Under the pieces are notes generated by a model. The model was not told the origin of the DNA. It did no database searches and saw only the letters and a list, made by a program, of their open reading frames with translations. 64,000 nt of DNA from Novosphingobium sp. PC22D (GTDB taxonomy: Bacteria > Pseudomonadota > Alphaproteobacteria > Sphingomonadales > Sphingomonadaceae): contig NZ_MWMO01000003.1 in the NCBI RefSeq assembly GCF_002556635.1, forward strand, positions 62,001 to 126,000. Direction: 5' to 3'. The position numbers were made by a program, and so were the translations under genes. Of the stretch, positions 50,678-60,081 are shown piece after piece (position 1 is the first letter of the stretch; each line of letters opens with the position of its first letter).

Positions 50678-52393
50678 ATGCCGGCCTTCTCGAGGGGCGC
50701 CGCGGGCCGTGCGGGTCCGGGGCGCGTAGCGACATATCTGCGGATCGTGCTGGCGGCGCTGGGCGCCTGCCTCGCGCTCTGGGCCATGCCCGTCGAGGCC
50801 GCGCGCAAGGTCGCGCTGGTGATCGGCAACGCGCAGTATGCCAACACCACCAGCCTCGACAATCCGCCCAACGATGCGCGCATCGTCGCCCAGTCGGCGC
50901 GGCAGGCGGGCTTCGACGTCACGCTGGTCGAGAACCTGTCGAACGGCCAGTTCCAGCAGGCCCTGCGCGAGTTCCGCATCCGCGCCGACGGCTCTGACAT
51001 CGCGATGATCTACTATGCCGGCCACGCGATCGAGGGGCAGGGCCGCAACTGGCTGATCCCCACCGACGCGCGGCTCGAGACCGAGTTCGACCTGCCTTAC
51101 GAAGCGATCAACCTCGACCGGCTGCTCGAAAGCGTCACCGGCGCGCAGACGCGGGTGCTCGTGCTCGATTCCTGCCGCAACAACCCGTTCGGCAACTCGT
51201 GGCGGCGCGGCGTGCGCGCGGTAGGGCAGGGCCTCTCGGGCATCGAGATCGACGACGTGCTGATCATCTTCGCCGCCGCGCCCGGACAAGTCGCGCAGGA
51301 CGGCGAGGGGGCGAACTCGCCCTTCGCCGCCTCGCTTGCCCGCCGCCTGCCCGAGCCGGGGCTGCCGGTGCAGCTTCTGGGCGGCGCGATCCGCGACGAC
51401 GTGCTCGCCTCGACCGGGGGCAAGCAGCGCCCCTTCGTCTCGGCGAGCATGACCGGCACGCCGATCTACATCGTCCCCGCGCGCACCGCGGCCGCGCCGC
51501 AATCGGCCAACGATCGCACCGCGCTCGAGGCGCTGGCCTGGCAGGGCGCCGTCGCGGCCAATTCGGTCGGCGCCTACCGCTCGTTCCTCGGCCAGTTCCC
51601 CGACGGCCTGTTCGCCGGCATGGCGCGCGACAACATCCGTGCCTTGCAGGCCGACGCGCCCGCGCTGGCGAGCGCGGTGCGCCCCGGATACGCGCGCACT
51701 CCGGCGGTCAACGACGGTCCTGCGCCCGGCCCGCAGGTCCGGCCCGACAACACCGCGATCTTCTCGATCGACCCCGATCGCGCGCAGCCCGCGCCCGGCG
51801 CCGCCGATCCCGCCCCGCGCCTCGCCGCGGCGGCGCCCGAGACGCCGTCTCAGCCCGCGCCCGCGGCCAGCGACTTCGCCACGCCGCGCCCCGCGCCGAT
51901 GCAGGTCCCGCCCTCGGGCGTACCCGGCTCGCTGGTCGAACTGAACGCGCTGCGCGCTTCGCAGCCGCTGCCGACGATGCCCGCGACGCCGCGCTTTTCC
52001 GATGTCGATTATCCCGGCTGCCGCGACGATTACGCGGCGGTCGCCGATCCGATCGAGAAGGTCAACGCGATCAACCGCTGCACGGTGGCGCTCGACCAGT
52101 ACTATGCCGGCCCGCTGATGCGCTTCCGCCAAGAGATGATGCGGCACCAGGATGCGATCTCACGGCTCTATACCGAGCAGGTCGGCGGCAATCCGGTGTA
52201 CACGCCCGAAGACCAGCAGGGCTTCTTCCGGGCGATGCGCGCCGAACACGCAGCATCCAACCCGGAAGGGCCCAACTTCGCCGCGTATCGCGAGACCGAG
52301 CGGCGCTACGAGACCGATCGGGATTTCATGGCGGGCAAGTATTGCGAATATGCCGGGTGCGGTCCCGGCGGTCAGCCGATCGCGGGCAACTGA
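50678..52393 (+). CDS. Exported caspase-family protease (C14)
   Basis: 571 residues. Signal or anchor helix (residues ~19-42), then a caspase-like domain beginning ARKVALVIGNAQYANTTSLDNPPNDA, with catalytic His116 in YYAGHA and Cys166 in LDSCRNNPF. A Pro/Ala-rich linker (roughly 320-440) leads to a C-terminal domain with several Cys (YPGCRDDYAAVADPIEKVNAINRCT and KYCEYAGCGPGG). Orthocaspase-type peptidases of this layout occur in many alphaproteobacteria; physiological substrates are unknown. I chose ATG50678 because GGAGGG lies 7 nt upstream; an ATG at 50672 is too close to it. Confidence 0.85.
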   Translation: MPAFSRGAAGRAGPGRVATYLRIVLAALGACLALWAMPVEAARKVALVIGNAQYANTTSLDNPPNDARIVAQSARQAGFDVTLVENLSNGQFQQALREFRIRADGSDIAMIYYAGHAIEGQGRNWLIPTDARLETEFDLPYEAINLDRLLESVTGAQTRVLVLDSCRNNPFGNSWRRGVRAVGQGLSGIEIDDVLIIFAAAPGQVAQDGEGANSPFAASLARRLPEPGLPVQLLGGAIRDDVLASTGGKQRPFVSASMTGTPIYIVPARTAAAPQSANDRTALEALAWQGAVAANSVGAYRSFLGQFPDGLFAGMARDNIRALQADAPALASAVRPGYARTPAVNDGPAPGPQVRPDNTAIFSIDPDRAQPAPGAADPAPRLAAAAPETPSQPAPAASDFATPRPAPMQVPPSGVPGSLVELNALRASQPLPTMPATPRFSDVDYPGCRDDYAAVADPIEKVNAINRCTVALDQYYAGPLMRFRQEMMRHQDAISRLYTEQVGGNPVYTPEDQQGFFRAMRAEHAASNPEGPNFAAYRETERRYETDRDFMAGKYCEYAGCGPGGQPIAGN

Positions 52394-52458
52394 GAGGCGA
52401 TCGCGCAAGGCGCGCGGCCCGACCAAGCCAGGCAGGTGCCGGCGCCGGTCTCGCGGGC

Positions 52459-53325
52459 TCAGTCCGCCGGGAGCAACCGCTCGATCCGCGCAAGGGCGCG
52501 CTGGCCGTAGGACTTGACGCGATTGTTCGCGGGATAGATACGCGGCGGCGAGGGCGTGAGCCCGAGGTGGCGCAGCCGGCGGTTCATCCGGCAGGCGTCG
52601 GCGTGGTGAAAGCTCCACTCGCTGCGCCAGGTCAGCGACAGCGAGACTGACACTTCGTCGTGGGTCTGCACCCAGTGCGGCGCGAGGATCGGAACGTAGA
52701 TTCCTTCGCCGGGCGCGATGCTGATCTCGCGCGAGCGCGTGCGCCAGGCTTCGTTCCACGGCAGGTTGCGCGGCCCGCCGGCGAAATAGGCCTCGAAGAA
52801 TTGCTGGCTGACGATTTCGGGATCGGCGGTGGGAAACAGCGTCATCGTCTTCGAACCGCGCGCCTGGAACAGGATGTTGTATTCGGGATCGAAATGGAGC
52901 GGCGTGACCGCGCGCGGACTGGAAATGAAGATGAACGCCTCGAACCGCAGCATCGCGCCCGTCACGGGTTCGACGACGGGAGCGATCTCGCCGAGCACGT
53001 CGGCCATCAGACGGGCATAGGCCGGGTCCTGCTCGATGGACTTGAGCAGCACCCAGGAACCGCAGGTCTCGATCCGGGCGATCGTTTCGTGCACGTCGAG
53101 GCCGGTGTAGGGCGTTTCGGCATTGCTGATGCCAAGCGGCAGATCGACCGCGGCGTTGTGTTCGAGCGAAGCGGGCCGCATGCGCCGCGCCAACCCGGCC
53201 AGCGCATCGAGTGACAGCAGCGGATGGTCCGCGATCGCGTGGCTCAGCTTCGCCGGAGCGAGCGGGTAGGCATCGCCGAGACCATCAAGCGCCGACTGCG
53301 GGAATGCATTGCCTGCCAAGGACAC
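52459..53325 (-). CDS. JmjC/cupin-like domain protein
   Basis: 288 residues, soluble. The double-stranded beta-helix motif LHFDPEYNILFQ supplies the HxD pair of a 2-oxoglutarate/Fe(II) oxygenase, and GIYVPILAPHWVQ the distal His. FIFISSPRAVTPLHFD and KTMTLFP are typical of bacterial JmjC-type (cupin_8) proteins, some of which hydroxylate proteins or small molecules. No substrate can be named. Convergent with the caspase gene across 65 nt without a convincing terminator. Confidence 0.75.
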   Translation of the reverse strand: MSLAGNAFPQSALDGLGDAYPLAPAKLSHAIADHPLLSLDALAGLARRMRPASLEHNAAVDLPLGISNAETPYTGLDVHETIARIETCGSWVLLKSIEQDPAYARLMADVLGEIAPVVEPVTGAMLRFEAFIFISSPRAVTPLHFDPEYNILFQARGSKTMTLFPTADPEIVSQQFFEAYFAGGPRNLPWNEAWRTRSREISIAPGEGIYVPILAPHWVQTHDEVSVSLSLTWRSEWSFHHADACRMNRRLRHLGLTPSPPRIYPANNRVKSYGQRALARIERLLPAD

Positions 53326-53430
53326 CTCCGTCGCTGAGCAGGCTAGGCCAACAAAGTAAACGAACGATCAAGCATGGCGACTGTTGCGGTTTTGTCGCAT
53401 TAACAGATATTCAACGATATCGGGAACGGA

Positions 53431-53937
53431 ATGTGTGACGAGCGCATTTCTGATTTTTTGGGAGTCTCGATGAGGGCGAAGTCACGCATGTGGCGTCGGC
53501 GGGACTCGCGCAAGAGCGACACCGATTCAGCCAGCGGGGACGACATGTTCGAGACGCTTACTGAAAAGCAACGGGAAGTCATGGACTTGTTGGTCGAGAA
53601 CCACACCAGCAAGGAGATCGCCGCCAAGCTCGGGATCTCGGAAAGTGCGGTCAATCAGCGGATCGAGGCGGTCCGCATGCGCATGGGCGGAGTGGTTCGG
53701 TCGGAGCTGGCCAGGGCCTACCGCCAGTATCGCACCGAGGAACCGGATGGTCATGATGATATATCTAACGATATATATCCAGCTTCCACGATACCGCGAC
53801 GGGAGATCCGCGTCGCGAGCCAGCGACGCGGCGATGTAACCGCCAGGTTCTTGCGGATGGTGGGGATCGCCTGCGGAATTCTTCTCCTGGGACTACTGGC
53901 ATTGGGGGTGGCGCGACTGGCGAAGATCCTGTCATGA
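53431..53937 (+). CDS. LuxR-type HTH regulator with C-terminal membrane helix
   Basis: 168 residues. A LuxR-type helix-turn-helix at residues ~40-90 (LTEKQREVMDLLVENHTSKEIAAKLGISESAVNQRIEAVR) is followed by a linker and one hydrophobic helix at the C-terminus (MVGIACGILLLGLLALGVARL). There is no receiver or ligand domain, so it may be a membrane-tethered one-component regulator. ATG53431 and ATG53470 are both supported by GGGA-type sites; the first adds 13 residues. The next gene, a small membrane protein, follows 22 nt later and may be its partner. Confidence 0.75.
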   Translation: MCDERISDFLGVSMRAKSRMWRRRDSRKSDTDSASGDDMFETLTEKQREVMDLLVENHTSKEIAAKLGISESAVNQRIEAVRMRMGGVVRSELARAYRQYRTEEPDGHDDISNDIYPASTIPRREIRVASQRRGDVTARFLRMVGIACGILLLGLLALGVARLAKILS

Positions 53938-53959
53938 TTGGTCCTGCGCCCCGTCATTC

Positions 53960-54388
53960 ATGATCCGGGTAGCGATCCTCGCTTCGGTGTTCGCGGCGGC
54001 GCTTATTGCCGCAACCGTTTATCGGCGATGTCCGGGCGCGCTGCGCTGGCTCGCCGCGGCGATGTTGTGCAAGGCGATCGTCCGGTCGGCGGGCGCGACG
54101 GCCATGCATCCGCAAACGACATCGGACGCATTGCTGGTCGCGATCGACCTGGCCCTTTCCCTGGCGATCATCGCGATCGCGCTGCGCGACGACCGCGCAG
54201 ATACGCTCCTGATCGGCGGGGCGCACATCGCCGGCCTGGCGGGAAACCTGCCTCTCCTGCTGTTCGGTTCGCTGGTGGAACCGGCGCGGATCGTCCTGTT
54301 CGACGTGCCCTCGATCATCGCGGCACTGGCGCTGACTTTCGCGGTGATCGAATGCGCGCGGCGCGATCCCTATCGCCGTCATCGGTAG
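53960..54388 (+). CDS. Small multi-helix membrane protein
   Basis: 142 residues with four predicted membrane helices (about 3-20, 28-45, 58-77 and 95-130 in two parts) and few charged residues outside RDDRADT and a basic C-terminal tail RRDPYRRHR. No family recognised. The 22-nt gap from the LuxR-type gene suggests co-transcription; it might hold or modulate that regulator at the membrane, which is speculation. Confidence 0.55.
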   Translation: MIRVAILASVFAAALIAATVYRRCPGALRWLAAAMLCKAIVRSAGATAMHPQTTSDALLVAIDLALSLAIIAIALRDDRADTLLIGGAHIAGLAGNLPLLLFGSLVEPARIVLFDVPSIIAALALTFAVIECARRDPYRRHR

Positions 54389-54480
54389 ATTGGATACATT
54401 ACGGCGAATTTTCCTTGCTCCAGACCGGTCGAGGCGCCACACGGGCTCTCAAGTGACACGATCACGGAGAGGAAGGCCCC

Positions 54481-55800
54481 ATGGGCAGGCAACTGCATCT
54501 CATCAGCTTCGAAATCCATTCGCCGATCAATCATACCGTTCTGAGCTGGGCGGCGCCCGGCGATGACCGGCTCGAGGCCCTGTCCGATCTGAAGAAGTGG
54601 CAGAAACTCGCCCGGACGCTCGAGCGAGGCATGTTCGATGGTCTCTTCTTTGCCGATACGCCGGGTGTTTTCGATCGCTACCGCGAAAGCCACGAGGACG
54701 CGGTGAAGTACGGCGTCTGCTGGCCGAGCCATGATCCGGTGGTGCTGCTTTCGGCGCTTGCGGCCTCGACCGAGCACCTCGGGCTCGCGGCGACGATGTC
54801 GACCACCTCGTTCAAGCCGTGGACCATCGTGCGCCAGCTTTCGACCGTGGACTACCTTTCGGGCGGCCGCGTCGGGTGGAACATCGTCACCGGCCACTTG
54901 CGCGGCGAGCATCGCGCGATCGGATACAAGGACGTGATGGAGCACGACCGGCGCTATGACGCCGCCGATGAATTCATGCAGGTGTGCTACGCCTTGTGGG
55001 ATTCGATCGGGGAGGGCGCGATCCTCGCCGACCGCGCGACCGGGATCTATGCCGATCCCGACAAGGTCAGGTTCGTGGATTATCACGGCGAGTTCTTCGA
55101 CTGCGAGACCGTCGGCCCGGTGCTGCCTTCGCCACAGCGGCGGCCGGTGCTGTTCCAGGCGGGCACTTCGGGCCGGGGTCTGAGATTCGGGATCGAGCAC
55201 GGCGACGTCGTCTTCGCGATCCAGCCCAACCTGCCGGGCATGATGCGCTACATGGGGCAGCTCGCCGAGGCCTCGGCTCAGATGGGGGTCAAGGCGCCGG
55301 GCGTCGTCTTCGGCGTCCAGCCGATCCTGGGCGGCACCGAGGAGGAAGCGCAGCGCAACTTGCGCGATCTGATCGAACGCATGCCGCTCGAGGGTTGCCT
55401 GGCGCGGCTGTCGGGCACGATGGGGGTCAACTTCGAGGGCATCGATCTCGACAAGCCGATGCGCGAGCAGGCGACCAACGCCTCGCAAGGGCTGATGAAG
55501 GCCTTCACCTCGGTGCTCGGAGACCGGCCCTTCACCTTGCGCGAGGTCGCGCTGAAATGGGGGCTTTCGGTGGGCATGCCGCAAGTCGTCGGCACGCCCG
55601 AGCAGGTCGCCGACGAGCTTGAGCGGATCTGGCGCGAGACCGGCTGCCACGGCTTCAACATGACTCCCAACATCATGCCCAAGTCGGTCGAGGACTTCGT
55701 CGACGAGGTCGTGCCGATCCTCCAGAAGAAGGGCATCTACCGCACCGAGTACGAGGGTACGACGTTCCGCGAGAACCTTGGGCTCGACCCTTTTGACTGA
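54481..55800 (+). CDS. LLM-class flavin-dependent monooxygenase, NtaA/SnaA/DszA family
   Basis: 439 residues. Luciferase-like TIM barrel: RQLHLISFEIHSPINH, LERGMFDGLFFADTPGVFDRY, TSTTSFKPWTIVRQLSTVDYLSGGRVGWNIVTG and PVLFQAGTSGRGLRFG are characteristic of the NtaA/SnaA/DszA subgroup, which uses FMNH2 from a separate reductase to oxidise chelators, sulfones or sulfur compounds. The substrate is unknown. The FMN hydroxy-acid oxidase gene starts 12 nt after its stop, so the two are likely co-transcribed. Confidence 0.85.
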   Translation: MGRQLHLISFEIHSPINHTVLSWAAPGDDRLEALSDLKKWQKLARTLERGMFDGLFFADTPGVFDRYRESHEDAVKYGVCWPSHDPVVLLSALAASTEHLGLAATMSTTSFKPWTIVRQLSTVDYLSGGRVGWNIVTGHLRGEHRAIGYKDVMEHDRRYDAADEFMQVCYALWDSIGEGAILADRATGIYADPDKVRFVDYHGEFFDCETVGPVLPSPQRRPVLFQAGTSGRGLRFGIEHGDVVFAIQPNLPGMMRYMGQLAEASAQMGVKAPGVVFGVQPILGGTEEEAQRNLRDLIERMPLEGCLARLSGTMGVNFEGIDLDKPMREQATNASQGLMKAFTSVLGDRPFTLREVALKWGLSVGMPQVVGTPEQVADELERIWRETGCHGFNMTPNIMPKSVEDFVDEVVPILQKKGIYRTEYEGTTFRENLGLDPFD

Positions 55801-55811
55801 GGCCGCGCGCC

Positions 55812-56987
55812 ATGGCTGATGTGACGCGTCGGGCCCACAACATCGCGCAGCTTCGCGCGCTCGCGAAGGCGCGCCTGCCGCGCGCGATCTTCGAGTTCAT
55901 CGAGCGGGGCACCGAGGACGACGACCTGATCGCGCGCAACGTCGCCGCGCTGCGCGACCTGCGGCTGCTGCCGCGCACCTTGCGCGACGTGTCGCGGCGC
56001 GATGCCGGGATCGAACTGTTCGGCCGCAAGCAGCCGCTGCCGCTGGTGATCGCGCCGACCGGCGTCTCGGACCTCCTGTGGCATCACGGCGAGCGCGCCA
56101 TCGCGCGCGCGGCCGCGCGGGCGGGCATCCCCTTCACCCAGACCACCAGTTCGACCACCAGCTTCGCCGATATCGCCGGGTGTGCGACGAGCGGCCACTG
56201 GATGCAGATGTACCTGTGGGAACGGCGCGACTTGTCGTGGCGGGTCGTCGAGGCGGCGGGAGAGGCGGGCGCCGAGGTGATCGTGCTCACCGTCGACACG
56301 CCGATGTGGCCGCTGCGCGAGTTCAACAAGCGCGCCGGGATGGGCAATCCGGTGCGCGTCAACCGTGTGCTGGTGAGCGACTTCCTCAAGCGGCCGCGCT
56401 GGTGCGCGGGCGTGCTCGCGCGCTATTATCTGAGCGGCGGCCTGCCGCAGTTCGCCAACTATCCGAGCGAGGTCGGCCGCAAGCTGACCGGCACCGTCAG
56501 CCGCGTCGCGAACTCGGCCTCGGTCTCGTGGGACGACGTTGCCGAACTGCGCCGCCGCTGGCCGGGCAAGCTGGTGCTCAAGGGCATCCTCAGCCCTGAG
56601 GACGCGAGGCTGGCGCTCGATCACGGGGTCGACGGTATTGCCGTTTCGAACCACGGCGGGCGCAACTTCGATTCCTCGCCGCCCGCGATCGCCATGCTCC
56701 CGGCGATCGTCGACGCCGTGCGCGATGGGCTGACGGTGCTGTTCGACAGCGGCGTGCGGCGTGGCGCGGACGTCGCCAAGGCGATGGCGCTGGGCGCCAA
56801 GGCGGTGCTGATCGGCCGGGCCACGCTCTACGGCTGCGCGGCGGGCGGCGAGGCGGGCGCCGCGCACGCGATCGATCTGCTGCGAGGCGAGATCGACGTC
56901 GCCATGGCCATGCTCGGCGTCACCCGGCTCGACCAGCTCGACCGCAGCTACGTGATGCCGGGTGCGGCCGGGCCGTGCTCCGCGTAA
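55812..56987 (+). CDS. FMN-dependent alpha-hydroxy acid dehydrogenase/oxidase
   Basis: 391 residues, TIM-barrel enzyme of the lactate/mandelate/glycolate oxidase family. N-terminal IAQLRALAKARLPRAIFEFIERGTEDD, catalytic His281 in SNHGGRNFD, DSGVRRGADVAKAMALGAKAVLIGR for FMN phosphate. The loop is of the non-membrane type. Substrate not predictable. It lies 12 nt behind the monooxygenase gene, and the pair may oxidise a shared substrate in steps. Convergent with malQ 22 nt later. Confidence 0.88.
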   Translation: MADVTRRAHNIAQLRALAKARLPRAIFEFIERGTEDDDLIARNVAALRDLRLLPRTLRDVSRRDAGIELFGRKQPLPLVIAPTGVSDLLWHHGERAIARAAARAGIPFTQTTSSTTSFADIAGCATSGHWMQMYLWERRDLSWRVVEAAGEAGAEVIVLTVDTPMWPLREFNKRAGMGNPVRVNRVLVSDFLKRPRWCAGVLARYYLSGGLPQFANYPSEVGRKLTGTVSRVANSASVSWDDVAELRRRWPGKLVLKGILSPEDARLALDHGVDGIAVSNHGGRNFDSSPPAIAMLPAIVDAVRDGLTVLFDSGVRRGADVAKAMALGAKAVLIGRATLYGCAAGGEAGAAHAIDLLRGEIDVAMAMLGVTRLDQLDRSYVMPGAAGPCSA

Positions 56988-57008
56988 CGGCGCGGGCCCG
57001 ACCCGAAC

Positions 57009-59006
57009 TTACCGCTTGCGCGCCGCGTCGAGCGCTGCGATCCGCGTCTTGGTGCCCGGCTCGGCAAGCAGCGCGTCGAGCGATGCGGCGAGGCGGCGGC
57101 GCCAGTTGGGGTGGCCGCTGACGGTGCCGGGCAGGTTGGGTTGTTCGACCTCGCACAGCAGATCCTCGAGCGGGACGATGGCGAGCACGCTCGGCGTCGC
57201 GCCAATGTGGCGCAGCGCGGCCTCGCAGACCGGCGCCGGATCGTTAGCGGCCGGATGCGGCGCGGCGTTGCGCGAGAGGCTCGCCCACAGCAGAGCGCGG
57301 TCGCGGTCGCGGCACGCTTCGGCCTCGGCGCGGGTCGTGTCTTCGGGCAGGCGGCCCAGTTCCACGGCCCAGTCGAGGTCGCGCCCCGTCCACCAGCCCG
57401 CGACGGTCGCGGTGTCGTGCGTGCCGGTCATCGCGACGGCATCGCGCGAATAGTCGGCCGCGCCGATGAAGCCCTCGTCGGCGGCGCGCTCGAACCACAG
57501 CACGCGCATGCCGAGCAGGCCGTCCCGTTCGATCGCGGCGGTGAACCCGTGCGGCGCGGTGCCGAGGTCCTCGGCGATGATCAGCGCGCGGGCGCGGTGC
57601 GCTTCGAGCGCGGCAAGGCCCAGCAAGTCCTTGAAAGGATAAGTGAGATAGGCTCCCGCGCTCGAATCCTCGCCTTCCGGGACGACCCATAGCCGCGCGA
57701 GGCCGAAGGCGTGGTCGATGCGCAAGGCGCCGGTGCGCTCGAGCGCGGCGCGCAAGGTGGCGATCCACGGCGCATAGCCGCGCCGCTTGAGGCCCAGCGG
57801 CGAGAACGTGGTGAGCATCCAGTTCTGGCCGAGCGGTCCGAGCGGATCGGGCGGCGCGCCGATCGTCAGCCCGTGGAGCATGTCGCCGCGCATCGCCCAG
57901 GTATCGGCGCCGCCGGTATGCACGCCCACCGCGAGATCGGCAACGAGGCCGACCGCCATCCCGGCCTCGCCCGCGCGCATCTGGACCGCCGCGAGGCTCT
58001 CGCGCGCCAGCCACTGCGTGAACGCATGGAACGCCACTTCGTCGGCCTGGTCTCTCGCGAACTCGGCGACCGCCTTGCCCGCCGGATCGTGGTACTCGGC
58101 GGGCCAGTCCTGCCAGCCGTGCGCGCCCTCGGGGCGAAAGCGGCAGTCGAGCGCGTCGAACACCGCCTGGCGGTGCAGGCCTTCGCCGTGGCGCGCGGCC
58201 TCGGCGGCGATGCGCGCGCGTGTCTCGTCGTCGAGCGCGCGATAGGCCGCGCGCAGGTTTTCGAGGCGGCGGGGCAGGGCGTGTTCCCAGTCGATCAGTG
58301 TCGGAGGCTCGTCCGCGTCGGCCGGCAAGGGCGCGAGGCCGAGCAGCGCGGGATCGCCCATCGCGCCGTTGAGGTGGAGGCGGCTCGACGGTGAATAGGG
58401 CGAGAAGCCCTCGCCGTTGCCGGGAAACAGCGCATGGACCGGATTGATCGCGATCGCATCGGCCCCGCGCGCGGCGAGCGTATCGACCGCCGAGGCCAGC
58501 GCGCCGAAGTCTCCGAAGGCGCTCGGCGCGGGCGTGCGCAGCGCGGGGATCTGGATGGCGGTGCCCCACAGCTTGTCGCCGACGCGCTCGGGCGGAAGCA
58601 GGTCGGCGACGGCGGGGCAGGCGGGCGGCGCGACCGCCAGCGTCAGCGCGTGGCCGTTGACGGCAAGCGCATAGTAGCCCGGCTCTTCGATCGCGGGCAG
58701 CGTCCAGTCGGCGAAGGGTATCTCGCGGGCCTCGCCGTTCTCGCCGCGCAGCCGGGCGACGCCGATGCTCTCGGGCAAGCGTGTCGGCTCGCCGACGCGG
58801 GTGACGATCATCGCCGGCGGCTCACGCGCTTCGGCCCGCGCTTGCGAGAGGCTTTCTGCGATGGCCGCGTCGCTGTCCGCCGGATAGCCGAGCGCGGCGG
58901 CGATTCGCGCCAGCGAGGCGTCCGAGACAGTCTGCTCGCGGCCTTCGACGTTCCGCCAGGTGCGCGAAAGGCCGATCGCTTCGGCAAGCCTATGCAAGGG
59001 ATTCAT
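57009..59006 (-). CDS. malQ: 4-alpha-glucanotransferase (amylomaltase)
   Basis: 665 residues, GH77. Transfers maltooligosaccharide segments between glucans. The nucleophile region ALRIDHAFGLARLWVVPEG, the acid/base region ALIIAEDLGT and the third carboxylate in TGTHDTATVAGWW are all visible. The N-terminal ~130 residues contain the extra domain seen in proteobacterial MalQ. The start ATG follows GGAG. No glycogen or maltose genes are adjacent; it stands alone on the minus strand within the catabolic cluster. Confidence 0.92.
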   Translation of the reverse strand: MNPLHRLAEAIGLSRTWRNVEGREQTVSDASLARIAAALGYPADSDAAIAESLSQARAEAREPPAMIVTRVGEPTRLPESIGVARLRGENGEAREIPFADWTLPAIEEPGYYALAVNGHALTLAVAPPACPAVADLLPPERVGDKLWGTAIQIPALRTPAPSAFGDFGALASAVDTLAARGADAIAINPVHALFPGNGEGFSPYSPSSRLHLNGAMGDPALLGLAPLPADADEPPTLIDWEHALPRRLENLRAAYRALDDETRARIAAEAARHGEGLHRQAVFDALDCRFRPEGAHGWQDWPAEYHDPAGKAVAEFARDQADEVAFHAFTQWLARESLAAVQMRAGEAGMAVGLVADLAVGVHTGGADTWAMRGDMLHGLTIGAPPDPLGPLGQNWMLTTFSPLGLKRRGYAPWIATLRAALERTGALRIDHAFGLARLWVVPEGEDSSAGAYLTYPFKDLLGLAALEAHRARALIIAEDLGTAPHGFTAAIERDGLLGMRVLWFERAADEGFIGAADYSRDAVAMTGTHDTATVAGWWTGRDLDWAVELGRLPEDTTRAEAEACRDRDRALLWASLSRNAAPHPAANDPAPVCEAALRHIGATPSVLAIVPLEDLLCEVEQPNLPGTVSGHPNWRRRLAASLDALLAEPGTKTRIAALDAARKR

Positions 59007-59205
59007 CGGTGCTCCGCTCGGACTGGAGTGGACAGGCTAGCTTCGCGGTCCGCCCGCGACAATCGGTTCCGCGACCGTCCCGGCTTCATCGCGTTGGTAC
59101 GCATCGGCGAAGGGTTCCTCTATGGGGACTTGCGCCGTTCGATCGAGCGGCCGACGATGCGAGCAAAAGGCGGCCTGCCGGCCGTGAACGGGAGAGAGAA
59201 AAGAG

Positions 59206-60081
59206 ATGGCGGAATCCAAGATCGACGTGGGCGGCATCGGCATTGCCTACGAACTGCTGGGCAAGGATGGCGATCCGGCGGTGGCGCTGACCCCCGGCGG
59301 GCGTTTCACCATGGACGTGCCCGGTCTGCGCGAGATGGCCGAGGAACTGGTCAAGGCCGGGCGCCGCGTGCTGATCTATGACCGGCCCAATTGCGGCAAG
59401 TCCGACGCCTGCCTGCTCGGCGCGAGCGAATCGGAAATGCAGGCCGAGGCGCTCTCGGGCCTGATCCGCAAGCTCGATCTCGGGCCCACGGTGATCGCGG
59501 GCGGTTCGGGCGGCAGCCGCGTGTCGATGCTGGCGGCGGCGCGCGATCCGGAGATCTGCTCGCATCTCGTGATCTGGTGGATTTCGGGCGATCCGATCGG
59601 CCTGATGCAGCTTGCCACCTACTATTGCGGCGAAGCTGGCACGCTCGCCAGCATCGGCGGCATGGAAGCGGTGATGAAGGCCACGAGCTGGGCCGAGAAT
59701 TTCGAGAAGAGCGAGCAGGCGCGCGAACACATTCGCGGCTACGATCCCGACAAGTTCATCGCGGTGATGCAGCGCTGGGCGGCGGCTTACGTCCCCTCGG
59801 ACATTACCCCGGTGCCGGGCATGACGCCGCGCGACTTCGCCCGGCTGACGATGCCGGTGCTGGTCTACCGCAGCGGCCGCAGCGACTTGTCGCATACGCG
59901 CGCCACCAGTGAGTGGTGCCACCGGCTGGTGCGGCATTCGAAGATGATCGACCCGCCCTGGGAGGACAACGAGTGGAACTATCGCTCGGGCCAGACCATG
60001 GCGGGCACCGATGGGCACACGCTGTTCCGCTCGTGGCCCAAGCTCGTGCCGTCGATCCTCGACTTCGTCAACGCGAGCTGA
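59206..60081 (+). CDS. Alpha/beta hydrolase
   Basis: 291 residues, no signal peptide. Oxyanion region LTPGGRFTMD, nucleophile Ser101 in GGSGGSR, and a C-terminal DGHTLFRSWP likely supplying the His. The GGSGGSR elbow and PNCGKSDACLLGASE region resemble hydrolases found beside TonB receptor and dioxygenase genes in sphingomonad catabolic loci. Substrate unknown. It precedes the TonB-dependent receptor by 338 nt. Confidence 0.78.
   Translation: MAESKIDVGGIGIAYELLGKDGDPAVALTPGGRFTMDVPGLREMAEELVKAGRRVLIYDRPNCGKSDACLLGASESEMQAEALSGLIRKLDLGPTVIAGGSGGSRVSMLAAARDPEICSHLVIWWISGDPIGLMQLATYYCGEAGTLASIGGMEAVMKATSWAENFEKSEQAREHIRGYDPDKFIAVMQRWAAAYVPSDITPVPGMTPRDFARLTMPVLVYRSGRSDLSHTRATSEWCHRLVRHSKMIDPPWEDNEWNYRSGQTMAGTDGHTLFRSWPKLVPSILDFVNAS

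Noticed and set aside
47895..52393. Treating the caspase gene as part of the DUF262-HEPN operon
   Set aside because: Opposite strand, core-like GC content and a kilobase of fragments between them.
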